This document shows, piece by piece, positions 1-10,744 of a DNA stretch of 64,000 nucleotides (position 1 is its first letter; the number at the start of each line of letters is the position of its first letter). Source of the DNA: Neoarius graeffei. Taxonomy: Eukaryota > Chordata > Actinopteri > Siluriformes > Ariidae. The position numbers and the translations under genes are program-made. The stretch lies in assembly GCF_027579695.1 (NCBI RefSeq), contig NC_083587.1, positions 45,559,232 to 45,623,231 of the forward strand, given 5' to 3'. The notes below the pieces were generated by a model. The model made no database searches. It was not told the DNA's origin and saw only the letters and a program-made list of their open reading frames with translations.

Positions 1-141
1 TACCAGCCAATAGACAGAATGATATCATACTGAAAAAGGGAAAAGTCTATCCTTTCATAAAAGGTGCATTTGTAATTGTATAGCAAGGCAGTAAGGATGA
101 AGCCGAAGGTGTTTCTCAAACATTATTAGTGATAACAAGTC

Positions 142-177
<36 letters not shown>
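142..177. repeat. poly-C tract
   Basis: About 36 consecutive cytosines on the + strand. This is a long pure homopolymer, which can form G-quadruplex or i-motif structures and is also prone to sequencing length error. The surrounding 300 bases show no coding potential. Confidence 0.9.
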
Positions 178-309
178 AGTCAGATTTTTTAAAATTCATT
201 GACTGGTTCACTAAGATTGTTCACATGACCTATGACCATTTCTGTCAGAAAGACTAGGTTTAAACCAAAGCCTATAACAGCCTGCTTGCTAGAGGCTTTA
301 AAAATTGTA

Positions 310-796
<487 letters not shown>

Positions 797-1132
797 CCAG
801 TTCATCTAGTCTAAAGCCATTACCAGTTTCCTTTTTCATTCACCAAGAAACAGATTTTCTCACTAGCAGCTATAATTTCTTATCAGTAATGTCTAGAAAA
901 TAGAACTGTTCATTCTGTCATTTCTATTCATTCAGTCTCTGCAAAACTGGATATGTCTAGAACAGGTAACAGCTATTATTAAAGCTGTACTGCCTTTCAA
1001 ATTTTTCAAGTGTTGGTCATAAAAATAATTTTCCCTAACACCCAATTATTTTTGTTTAGTGGATCGAAAGCTACTGAATTCAAATCACAGACTTCCAATT
1101 TTATTAGTTTTTTTTTAAATAGAACAATTAAT

Positions 1133-1160
1133 GAATTTAGGGCCACGTGGCCCTAAATTC
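1133..1160. repeat. 28-bp perfect palindrome centred on CACGTG
   Basis: GAATTTAGGGCCAC is followed at once by its exact reverse complement, with no spacer. The centre is the E-box core CACGTG. It sits at the left edge of a CpG-containing block that carries a small transposon-type reading frame at 1295-1432, so it may be one end of a mobile element. Function is unknown. Confidence 0.85.
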
Positions 1161-1294
1161 TCTGCTTTTTTTTTTTGCTTCACCGTGACACAAAACAAGA
1201 TATTACGTCATGCCTGACGTGGTGGGCTTTCCCTGTTCACGCAAGGCATTGTGGGATACAAATTTGAAACAGGAAAGAACAATGGAGGACATGA

Positions 1295-1432
1295 ATGAAA
1301 CGTGAAAGACCGACTACAGTAACGGAAAGTGAGAAGAAAAGACGTTATGTTGCGAAGGAAAGGAAACGCAGGACCAAACTAATAAATATCGGCGGTCAGC
1401 GAGCACCTCGGTGTGATCAGCTGTTCAGTTAG
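1295..1432 (+). pseudogene. short basic reading frame, probable relic of a transposon-borne protein exon
   Basis: ATG at 1295 opens 45 codons ending in TAG. The product is very basic, with a KKRRYVAKERKRRTK stretch followed by LINIG. From memory, a basic segment followed by an R-V-N-I-G-like motif is common at the start of proteins encoded by fish DNA transposons, and this frame looks like a diverged copy. The region around it (1190-1480) is richer in CpG than its surroundings. The ETS gene exons are not here. A true small host exon cannot be ruled out. Confidence 0.35.
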
Positions 1433-1599
1433 CGACAGAATGATGGAACTGTCAGTGCACGGTCAAGGTAAACCTGCGTATGCGCTCATGGACTTCCTCT
1501 GTCTGCTTAACTGTGCGAAGCGAGCGATTTCATGCACATTATTTGCTCGGGAATCCACTCAAATTAAATAACTTCCCAGCCACAGAATGGCCTGTTTTT

Positions 1600-2370
1600 T
1601 TTAGATATTACAGAAATAAACATATATCCCAAGGACCAAATTTTAGAGGGAACTAAATTTCACCGATTTTATGAAATCGAAAGGCCGTCTACTTTTAAGA
1701 TACTCGTAGTAAAATGTGATTTTAAAAAACGACAACAAATACCCAACTTAAGGTCATGTTTGGTGAAAACAAATGTAACAGGAAGTTCAGAAATTGATTT
1801 AAAATGTTTACTCTGTTAATGGAATGTAAATCCCAAACCCAAATGACAGCCATCACTAAATTTAAAGCACACAATGACTTTACATGTGACGTAACAAGGC
1901 ACTACAGTGTAAGGGTTTAATTTTGGCAAACTGCTACAATATTTTAATCACATTATTAAGAATGTTGCTCTCCTTAATTTGAGCTTATCTTACATTTACA
2001 GCACTACACATTTACAGGACACTGGAATAAGCATTTTGCTATTCTTTATGTATCGAAAAAAGTCTTTGCTTGGATATTTCTTTTCACATTTGCTCCTTTC
2101 CAAAAAAATGCATTGATTTTTAAATAGCTTTGGAAAAAAAATTTGTCGAAGGAATAAGCAGTGTGTCCGATTGAGCCTTATAGTGTGTATTATTTGTTCT
2201 GCAACTTTTGATGGGCTTGGAGCATGAATTATGAAGTATTTTGCATATCAAACCAACCCCAATCTTTTTTCTTGCACGTTTAAATTGTTTCTCAGACAAT
2301 TCCATCGTTCAGCCTTCTTTCTTCCCAGTCGCTCCCCCCTAAACCCCCACTCACTCCCTCACTCCCTCCC
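1600..2370. other. no gene seen
   Basis: AT-rich unique-looking sequence with no open frame of coding character and no repeat that I recognise. Confidence 0.5.
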
Positions 2371-2374
2371 TCCG

Positions 2375-2560
2375 CTCTGTCTTTAATAGACACTGTCATG
2401 GCTGCTAATTGTTATGAATTGGTGCAGGCCATAATTGGCCTTTTTGATTAGCCTATTCTAATTGCTCAATTAAGGGACAGTGCTCAATTGCCATGCAAGC
2501 AAAGCGTACAAATCACTGGTGTGGCAGGTTGCATTATGTGCACTTGTGTAGCCTACTGAG
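2375..2560. promoter_or_regulatory. candidate conserved enhancer with clustered homeodomain sites
   Basis: This block is unlike its AT-microsatellite surroundings. It contains several TAATT/AATTA cores (CTAATTGTT, ATAATTGGC, CTAATTGCTCAATTA), a GATTAG, and an octamer-like ATGCAAGCAAA within about 150 bases. It lies upstream of the ETS exons, presumably in an intron. Regulatory status is inferred from motif density only. Confidence 0.35.
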
Positions 2561-2705
2561 CTGAATAGAAGAAGCCCAACCATAAACTGCTTTGAAATTT
2601 AGCAAAGGGGAATCGCAGCGAGAGATAGCTGAAACCAAAGATAGGAACCTTTTTTTTTTGTAATATGCTGAATACACAACCTGAATATACCTTAATATAT
2701 TATTC

Positions 2706-2708
<3 letters not shown>

Positions 2709-2788
<80 letters not shown>
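2709..2788. repeat. (TA)n microsatellite
   Basis: About 80 bases of uninterrupted TA dinucleotides, able to extrude as a cruciform. Confidence 0.95.
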
Positions 2789-2790
<2 letters not shown>

Positions 2791-3094
2791 CTTTTATGAT
2801 CTTTTGCAGAAAGTTGCATCACGGTATTTTAGAACTAAAGTTTTCATATCAGTACAGTGGGAAGAAAACCAGCAGCGCACATTTAATGGATGTTACTACA
2901 CTTGCTGTCACTTAGACTTTACTTAAAATGATTATAATATAACATTTATATTTTCCAGGAAAATGGTTAAGTACTGTATGTTTAAAAATCTCCATCCATT
3001 GAAACAAACAGGATTTTGAAAGTCTTACATAATTTTAGATATAATATTAGTCATGTGTGGCAACAATTAACCCATTCCTCATATGTTCTGTTAT

Positions 3095-3446
3095 GGGTGG
3101 CACGGTGGTGTAGTGGTTAGCGCTGTCGCCTCACAGCAAGAAGGTCCTGGGTTCGAGCCCAGCGGCCGGCGAGAGCCTTTCTGTGCGGAGTTTGCATGTT
3201 CTCCCCGTGTCTGCGTGGGTTTCCTCCGGGTGCTCCGGTTTCCCCTACATTCCAAAGACATGCGGGTTAGGCTAATTGGTGGCTCTAAATTGACCGTAGG
3301 TGTGAATGGTTGTTTGTCTATGTGTCAGCCCTGCGACGCCCTGGCGACTTGTCCAGGGTGTACCCCGCCTCTCGTCCATAGTCAGCTGGGATAGGCTCCA
3401 GCTTGCCTGCAACCCTGTAGAACAGGATAAGCGGCTACAGATACAG
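3095..3446 (+). mobile_element. tRNA-headed SINE, copy 1
   Basis: The head GGCACGGTGGTGTAGTGG and the later GGTTCGAGCCC match RNA polymerase III A and B boxes. The middle (TTTGCATGTTCTCCCCGTGT, then TTTCCTCCGGGTGCTCCGG) is a core also seen in zebrafish DANA-type SINEs. The copy is flanked by an 11-bp target duplication TGTTCTGTTAT at 3084-3094 and 3447-3457, which shows insertion by target-primed reverse transcription. The exact family name is not certain. Confidence 0.92.
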
Positions 3447-3594
3447 TGTTCTGTTATTTCCTCCCTTTTAATCAATAGCAATTTCCAAGGAATAGTACAT
3501 TAATAGTACATTAAGTTTTGCCTTCACATACCAAACAGACCACAGTATGCTTAGATTGTAAAGAAAACATTTAATTCTAGGCTCATTGTTTCAC

Positions 3595-3595
<1 letters not shown>

Positions 3596-3629
<34 letters not shown>

Positions 3630-3655
3630 TAGTAATAGTAGTAGTAGTAGTAGTA
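3596..3655. repeat. (TTA)n and (GTA)n microsatellite
   Basis: TTA repeats at about 3596-3629 pass into TAG/GTA repeats just before the MITE at 3656. Confidence 0.85.
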
Positions 3656-4183
3656 CAGGGTGTTTCAAAAAATTTTGATATTAATTGAGATGTAAATATC
3701 CCAGAAACTACATAGTCCAGGCAAATGAAACTGAACAAGCTTAAATGTTGAGCAATATAAGATTTATTCCTCAAAATTTGAATGAGAAATTCAAAGGTAT
3801 GTGGATTCCATGAACGATTTCACAAATTTTCAATATCCGCGCCGCCTGAGACACAGACACACAGACATACAGACAGCCTTCCTCTTTGAACTTTTAGTGC
3901 CGTGTCCAAATCTGCATTGCAGTTGGTGCATTTTTAGAGAATTCTCTCATAAATGCACACTGCACTTGTTGGACTGTGTCCGAGCGTACTCAAACACACA
4001 AAACGCCTTTTCTTTCCCAGTGAATGGTATTTCTATACCTAAAAAGATAAAAACAAAAAACATTAAACATAAAATTTGGCCTGTTTCCATACAGTACATG
4101 CTGTTAAAATTTGAAGTCAATTGAACAAGAATTGGCGAGGTTATTAGATTGTGAAATTATATCAAATCTTTTGAAACACCCTG
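3656..4183. mobile_element. mariner-type MITE with CAGGGTGTTTCAAAA ends
   Basis: The left end CAGGGTGTTTCAAAA pairs with the right end TTTTGAAACACCCTG as terminal inverted repeats, and both are flanked by TA. The interior of about 500 bases has no transposase, so the element is non-autonomous. It ends 158 bases before an ETS gene exon. Confidence 0.85.
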
Positions 4184-4341
4184 TATTTTCTGCTTTTTTA
4201 CTCTGCCGTATAATAAAGTTTACAGTCTTCTACATTTTGCAATTTTTATATTTTGTTCTATCTCACCAACCCTCTTCTCCTTTTCTCCTGATTCGTATCT
4301 CTCTTAATTCTGTACTCTACTTACTCTCTGTCATGCTCCAG

Positions 4342-4528
4342 GTACTACTACAACAAGCGCATTTTGCACAAAACTAAAGGAAAGCGGTTCACCTACAAAT
4401 TTAACTTCAGTAAGGTGGTTCTGGTAAACTACCCACTGTTAGACATGGCCAGCTCTCCTTTCCTGCTCGCCCAGAACCACTTCAATGGAGGGGCAGCTAC
4501 AGCAGACTGCAGCCCCGTGACCCCAGAG
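4342..4528 (+). CDS. ETS-family repressor (ERF/ETV3 subfamily), exon for the end of the ETS domain
   Basis: This exon follows a CAG acceptor and starts in the middle of an Arg codon. It reads [16 protein letters not shown] and [15 protein letters not shown], the recognition-helix end and last strands of an ETS DNA-binding domain. [16 protein letters not shown] is typical of ERF, ETV3 and ETV3L rather than ERG/FLI, ELK or ETV6. The family binds GGAA-core DNA in the nucleus and mostly represses transcription. After the domain comes a linker ([14 protein letters not shown]). The exon ends PVTPE at a GAG|GTGTGT donor in phase 0, which fits the next exon. A second possible donor (GTAAGC at 4533) would leave phase 1 and not fit. 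The first part of the ETS domain is absent from bases 1-4341, so the gene begins upstream of the window. erf, etv3, etv3l or an erf-like paralogue (erfl) are all possible. Confidence 0.9.
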
Positions 4529-4593
4529 GTGTGTAAGCATTCGTGAATTACCTAAAATTAAACCTATACTTCACTGTATGCCAGAAATAAATA

Positions 4594-5515
4594 CAGTACC
4601 AGTCAAAAGTTTGGACACTTACTAATTCATAGGTTTTTCTGTATTTTGACTATTTTCTACATTGTAGAACGATACTGAGGACATCAAAACTATGAAGTAA
4701 CATCTGGAACATATATGGAATTATGTGCTAAACAAAACAGTGTTAAAAAAATAAACGTTTCATATTTTAGCTTGGGCGGCACGGTGGTGTAGTGGTTAGC
4801 GCTGTCGCCTCACAGCAAGAAGGTCCTGGGTTCGAGCCCCAGGGCTGGCGAGGGCCTTTCTGTGTGGAGTTTGCATGTTCTCCCCGTGTCCGCGTGGGTT
4901 TCCTCCGGGTGCTCCGGTTTCCCCCACAGTCCAAAGACATGCAGGTTAGGTTAACTGGTGACTCTAAATTGACCGTAGGTGTGAATGTGAGTGTGAATGG
5001 TTGTCTGTGTCTATGTGTCAGCCCTGTGATGACCTGGCGACTTGTCCAGGGTGTACCCCGCCTTTCGCCCGTAGTCAGCTGGGATAGGCTCCAGCTTGCC
5101 TGCGACCCTGTAGAAGGATAAAGCGGCTAGAGATAATGAGATGAGATGAGATGAGATATTTTAGCTTCTTCAAAGTAGCCAGTATTTACCTTAATGATGC
5201 TTTACACACTATTGGCATTATCTTAACCAGCTTCATGAGGTTGTCACCTGGAATGCTTTTCAATTAACCGGTGTGCCTCGTCAAAAGTTAATTAGTGCAG
5301 TTTCTTGCCTTCTTAATGTGTTTGAGATCAAACAGTAAATAGTAAATAATAAACATACAGCAAATAGTCCTATTCCACACCACAATCCATATTATATCAA
5401 GAACCGCTCAACGAAGTAAAGAGAAACGACATCCATCATTACTTTGACATGAAGTGTATTTTAATTAAGAAAAATAAAGAAAACTATTGAATTCGAAGAT
5501 GTGTCCAAACATTTA
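4594..5515. mobile_element. Tc1-type MITE (CAGTACCAGTCAAAAGTTTGG end), split by a SINE
   Basis: The left terminus CAGTACCAGTCAAAAGTTT follows a TA. It begins a well-known non-autonomous Tc1-like sequence in fish. The right side resumes after the SINE at 5156 and decays at GTGTCCAAAC near 5501-5510, so the right terminus is incomplete. There is no transposase. It lies just inside the intron that follows the ETS exon. Confidence 0.75.
4774..5155 (+). mobile_element. tRNA-headed SINE, copy 2
   Basis: Full-length copy with A and B boxes, the DANA-like core and a GATGA-repeat tail. The 12-bp target duplication ATATTTTAGCTT lies at 4762-4773 and 5156-5167. It is inserted within the Tc1-type MITE, so it is younger than that MITE. 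Confidence 0.95.
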
Positions 5516-6626
5516 ACATGTGAATGGGAATTTAATCAAGGTGCAATTGTTATCCATTTGCTATACTTGGACCGACATGTGTTTGCAGGTTATAATTCAA
5601 ATGCATGTATACGGCGTACATGTACATTCTACATGTAGTTCAGCATTGGGGTTCACAATTGTTCTAGAAAATAAAACCAAACTCTTATAGGGTTGCTTTA
5701 TTTTTCTGATAATCATCAGTAATTCATTATAACCATATGTTGAGTCACTGAACATCCAAAAAAAAAAATACTTAGGAACTTATTAGAAACTCAGCACACC
5801 ATCAAACGGATTTGCAAATAGAATCAGTCAAATATAAGGTTGAAGTAATTGGGTTATAATGAGCTTAGAGCGAGGCATGTGAGTGGCTAGACTGGTGACG
5901 CCAAACACTGATAGCAGGCGCACTGACCAGAAATACTGATATCAACCTATCAGAATTTTACATAGATAAACCATTAGAAATGCAGGTGGTTTAAATTTTT
6001 AACGTCAAATTGACTCGAAATTATGTTCTGTCATGATTCATCAACTAAGTCATATTATGAGACTGTATCCAGTCATGTAATTTACAGCTAACAGTTTTTG
6101 ACTTGGGACATTGTGTGAAAGTTGTATAGAAAATGGAGTCAGAAAGAGAAAAAGAATAAAGGTGTGGGGGGAGGGGGGTTACTGAAGTAAGGTGAAGGAG
6201 AAAGACGAGAGAAAAGTCAAAGTGGGAGTTAAGTGGCCTTAAAACCAAAGAAGATATTATCCCCACATCTCATTTTCACCTTGGCTGGTGTATTCATTGT
6301 TGGTATTGATCTAAAAAAAAAAAAAAGGCATATAAGAAATTAAAGAAGAAAGAGAATATTAGGTCGGTTCACCAGTGAATACGGGATAGTCTTTCAGAAG
6401 CGAGAAGTGACATATTTTTGATCACTGGATGGTGATGTTGAAAAAAGTGAGAGTGAGAGAGAGAGAGAGAAAGAGAGAGAGCGCTAGAAGTGTAGAAAAG
6501 TAATGAAGATAAGAACTCATAAGAACTCTTCTACGTTTGGTTTCTTCCTTTTCTTTTTTCCTTGCTTTCCTTCATCTGTTCTCACACGTCCTTTTTGGTC
6601 ATTCCTCTTTACGTTTAACCTCTCAG
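5516..6626. other. intron sequence without recognised features
   Basis: Unique-looking AT-rich intron with a GA-rich run at about 6446-6482. The pyrimidine-rich stretch before 6627 (TTTCTTCCTTTTC and on) is a good polypyrimidine tract for the next acceptor. Confidence 0.6.
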
Positions 6627-6750
6627 GCCTTGCAGTCTTTATTCCCTCGGTTGCCTGATTCTGGCCGTGGAACTGCTCTGTTTGACCGACCCACAGGAGC
6701 CCCAGAGGGTGATAAGCTCAGATTGGACACTTTTCCATTCCTTGGTTCAG
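6627..6750 (+). CDS. ETS-family repressor, internal exon
   Basis: Preceded by CTCTCAG and followed by TCAG|GTGAGTG, a near-consensus donor. It continues the previous exon in phase 0 as ALQSLFPRLPDSGRG and ends FPFLGS plus one base (phase 1), which matches the next exon. The peptide is proline- and glycine-rich linker of the kind that follows the ETS domain in ERF/ETV3 proteins, with no separate domain. The phase agreement on both sides is the main evidence that it is real. A second AG nine bases downstream (6634-6635) could serve as an alternative acceptor. Confidence 0.82.
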
Positions 6751-6846
6751 GTGAGTGAAAAATACCCAAGAAAAAATCTGATGGACAGTGGAGAGAAGAG
6801 TGGGATAGACTAGAATAGTTTTATACACTCTGAAGCCTGTATAATT

Positions 6847-6852
<6 letters not shown>

Positions 6853-6914
<62 letters not shown>
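6853..6914. repeat. (TA)n microsatellite
   Basis: About 60 bases of TA repeats directly next to the left end of the long-armed MITE, whose target is TA-rich. Confidence 0.9.
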
Positions 6915-6917
<3 letters not shown>

Positions 6918-7515
6918 TGATTCCACGCTTATGGGTACTGAAATGGGGACATGAACTTATTTTTAAAAATTCACCTAAAACCATTTCTTTTTTTTACCAT
7001 CAGGTCACAAAACATGTAATCTTTAATGAATGATATGTTAAAAGATAACTTTAATTTTCTGAGATGTAATAAAAACATATTTATATGCCAAAGTCAGAAC
7101 GTAACAGAAGTGTTGTGGACATATATATTCTCAATTTTAACAATGTAGAATTACTTTTTGAAACATAGGAAGGTGATGTTTTAGCAAATATAATTAATAA
7201 ACATGTGTAGTAGAATAAACATACACATTCTTTCAATAAGATTAACATGGTCTATAGCTAGATTGTAATTAATTTGTAACAGACGCGAGATGGACAATCG
7301 TAACAGAAGTAATGTAACAGACATCATTTTGGAACTCATAGGCTTGACTTTGGCATATAAATGTGTTTTTATTACATCTCAGAAAATTAAAGTTATCTTT
7401 TAACATATCATTCATTAAAGATTACATGTTTTGTGACCTGATGGTAAAAAAAGAAATGGTTTTAGGTGAATAAGTTCATGTCCCCATTTCAGTGCCCATA
7501 AGCGTGGAATCACTC
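6915..7515. mobile_element. long-armed foldback MITE, copy 1 (GAGTGATTCCACGC ends)
   Basis: The left arm begins GAGTGATTCCACGCTTATGG and the right arm is its reverse complement for roughly 185-195 bases. A centre of about 200 bases is rich in GTAACAGAA motifs. There is no transposase. A second, nearly identical copy lies at 17,229-18,042, so the family was active recently. This copy is in an intron of the ETS gene. Confidence 0.9.
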
Positions 7516-7591
7516 ATATATATATATATAATGTTTTGTAATTAGTTAATGCATTTCTTGCAGTTTTACAATCCCTAATAACATTTCATAG

Positions 7592-7638
<47 letters not shown>
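7592..7638. repeat. (TTA)n microsatellite
   Basis: Pure ATT/TTA trinucleotide run in the intron. Confidence 0.9.
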
Positions 7639-7639
7639 T

Positions 7640-9145
7640 AATAGGCTTAATTTATATTGTGCCTTTCTCAAACCCAAGGTCACTTTGCAGTTTAGGAGGA
7701 GAAAAAAAAGTACCAGTATATCTGTATTCATGTACACATCCCCTTATGAAATATACAATATCTATAATACAATTAAATTAAAATTAAAATCAAGTTTAAA
7801 TTATTTTCCCATTTATAATTATGAGTAACTTCATATATCACATGGTATTCAGTTATTGCATTATAAATATCATTAAAAGAATATGAATTCTTATAAGTAT
7901 TATGTTAATATTGTGTTAATTATAGTACTTCTACAGAACATTTATAAAATGCTTACAAAGCACAAACAGCAAAGTAATAGAAAATAATTATAAGTGCAAA
8001 AAAAAAATCTTCTTTGGGCCAAAATATATCTCTCTTTTTGTCTTCATAATGACTGTCAGATTTTTTCCTGTCAGTTTTTGATACTTAAAGGGAAGTAATT
8101 ATGAAAGGGGGAAAAAACCTGAAAACAAAAGAAAATTATAGCTGAAGAATCAGAAAGGTCAGATTAAAATGAGCTTCTTCAAATCACGCTCAAATAACAG
8201 CGATGGTCGTCGGTTTGATCAAAGGTTTTTGCCATTCCTGTATGCTTCGAGGCGAGACGTTCTGCATGTCCGATCTCCTCCTTCTCTCCGCTTGCTCTAA
8301 TTTATACACATTTGATTTAAAAAAAAAACTTTTGAGATGAAACATGCTGGACATCTTATATAAGCTGTAGATTGATATTGTGATCTGATTGATCACAGAG
8401 TTGTGGCCTTGGAAAGCATCATACAGCGGACATACGGTATCATACCAACACATACTGGCTCACATGTTACTCTGACCATCCTTAGAACAAATTTCATCCT
8501 TTATAACCATAAATGCATTTAATTAAAATGAGCAATAACATCATAGAGTAACTTAATTCATTATCAACTCAAATAATTGATTATAATAGATAATGATTCT
8601 TATTGAATAACAATTTGAATTACTGATTTCTCAGAAATCAAGATTATATACTGTAAGCACAGATATAAAGTTTCACATTGACGTAATAGAATTGTTTATC
8701 TTTTAAATATATGGCTTTGGAATGAACTGAAAAAAAGTGAAGGGATTTTGCCTTTTTCATGAAGCTCGTGTCCTCACTGACCTGACAACCTGACGCAAAG
8801 TGTAAAGGAATTTCATTAGACAAGTTTCAGAAATGCTCCCACCGCAAACCCGACTTCACATTCTAGCCTGCAACTTTTCATACAATACGGCTTGTGCAAT
8901 TTTTTATGTTGTTCTGTGAGGTGTGGAAATCAATTATGGAAGTACAAGAACTAAATATCTCAAATAAGTATCTGCGCTGGATGAGGAGCTCCTGTCTTAT
9001 GTTTCAGTCATTAAGTAGAATCGTATCCTGAGTCAATCCAAGGCATTCGTTTGTCATGATAATGTTAGTTTGCATTTGCATTTTAGTAGACGCATTTGAA
9101 TTTCAAAGGATATATTTCAGCATATCCTCTGCGAGAGGTCATAAA

Positions 9146-9150
<5 letters not shown>
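7640..9150. other. intron sequence; one possible conserved block at 8720-8940
   Basis: Mostly AT-rich. The block at 8720-8940 has balanced composition and motif-like words (TGACCTGACAACCTGACG, GGTGTGGAAATCAATTA) and could be a conserved non-coding element. Nothing codes here. Confidence 0.3.

Positions 9151-9204
<54 letters not shown>
9151..9204. repeat. (TG)n microsatellite
   Basis: About 50 bases of GT dinucleotides followed by a short TATATA. The Cys/Val 'proteins' it yields are artefacts. Confidence 0.95.
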
Positions 9205-9211
<7 letters not shown>

Positions 9212-9419
9212 CACGCCTTTGTCTCTTGTCCATACGTGCTTTAAAGTATCAGTGCATCAGAATGTGTGTGTTGGTGTGAAACACGTGTGTGTTTTTGTGT
9301 GTATGTGTACATACATCTCCACCCCAACTCTACCCCCCCCTTCTTTGTTTGTCCTCAGGTCCTATTCCTTCCTCCTCCCCTTTTTACCCTGATCTCTTTC
9401 CCATGTGTCTTCCCTGTCC

Positions 9420-9620
9420 TAATCCCTTCCCAGGCAGGAAGGTCCTAATTGAGGGTGCAGGCTTCAGTTTGTGGCCTGTGGGCGTCCATTACTGTGTTTT
9501 CATAAGCAAGCGAGGCCTGCCTGACTGATTCAATATTCATGTGTCTGCAAGCTACTCCTGGCCCAGAACACAGAGAGACTCTAGCACTGTCAAATTAGGC
9601 CTGCATAGCAAATAACAGGA
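9420..9620. promoter_or_regulatory. candidate conserved intronic element
   Basis: A non-repetitive block of balanced composition inside an AT-rich intron of the ETS gene. It includes AGGTCCTAATTGAGG, TGATTCAATATTCATG and CAAATTAGGCCTGCAT. It looks unlike any repeat in the window. Regulatory function is only inferred. Confidence 0.3.
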
Positions 9621-9869
9621 GAGAGAGAGAGATGTGGTGTGTTAAGTTTATGGTCGAGGTTGTTGAAGTGTAAAAATTCCTTGCTCGTGTAAAGTCTATA
9701 AAAATGCTAGAAGTTGAAATAGAGCTTTATTTTGTACTTAGATTGAAGTACCACACCACACACTCTCAAATGTCTGAGAAAGTACAAGAAAACACCAAAA
9801 ATCGGACTAATACTACAGCTCAAACCAAACACCGAATTTGGTTATCAGTGGTATTTAAATAAAATGGCT

Positions 9870-9965
9870 GACTTTTTTACATGGTATATCACTCGTCTTC
9901 GACTCGTTCAGTATCATTCTAGCCGACTGGAATATATCTGATATACCATGAAAAAAGACAGCCAA

Positions 9966-10011
<46 letters not shown>

Positions 10012-10450
10012 CACACTCTCTTTTCCAGTTTTTCGATGTCCGTTGGTATGTTTTTCTCTTGTAAAAATACGTGAAGGATATATAATGAAGTTTTTGTCAC
10101 CATTCGGGTGTTCTCTTTCCCTGTGAACAAAGAAATGCTTCTGTGCATGCGGAGCAGAAAACTCTCACTGAATATTCACATGAGCTCTGATGTGTGACGT
10201 CATGTCTTGACAACCATGCAATATCGCAAATCATATTCAACGCTCATTCTCCATTGGGTAGAGGATAAGGATAAGTGATATGCTAACAATATTGCATGCT
10301 ATCGAACCAAATGAATGGAACCTGCTAGAAGGGAATAGAATACGTGTTTTTATTCCGTGGAAAAAGTGTCCTGTATGTATAATAATAGTGCATATTAGTG
10401 GTACATTAGGCCCCAAATGTGTTAAGTTACCCTGTGACAAAACATGAGTA
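9870..10450. mobile_element. probable MITE with a strong internal foldback
   Basis: GGCTGACTTTTTTACATGGT near 9864-9883 is mirrored by ACCATGAAAAAAGACAGCC near 9945-9963, with about 60 bases between. An (ATT)n run (9965-10011) and about 430 bases of CpG-containing, non-coding sequence follow. The exact borders, and whether all of it belongs to one element, are uncertain. Confidence 0.4.
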
Positions 10451-10744
10451 GTAGTGTGAAAACACGCACTCAGAAGTCAGGAAGGGTGTGAGGATGAGGA
10501 AGGTGTACAAACAACAGGAGGGTGTGAGGAAAACGTGGAGGAAGGAAACAGAAGGTTTTGCCAGCATGAAGTAATTTATCCATGTGTTTTAATTAATGCC
10601 GCTGTGTAGATTCTTTCCCAACCTTTCGGTTGGAAGGTTTTCTTCGAAAATGATTTTTTTTCTTTCATTTACATATTTTGGAACAATGTTTGTTAAGTGT
10701 TAACCTTGCTTAACCCCACTTCACCTCATCTCTTTCCCCAACAG

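Noticed and set aside
3083..3503. Open frames in both strands of the SINEs (for example 3083-3394, 4792-5121, 34,373-34,630)
   Set aside because: They repeat at every SINE copy with the same peptide (ending in 'CVSPVMTWRLVQGVPRL' and similar) and arise from the SINE sequence itself. They are not genes.
4774..4850. tRNA gene at the SINE heads
   Set aside because: A and B boxes are present, but no complete cloverleaf with acceptor stem follows. These are SINE promoters.
9056..9392. Cys/Val-rich proteins around 9.1 kb and 14.2 kb
   Set aside because: Translations of GT and GA microsatellites.
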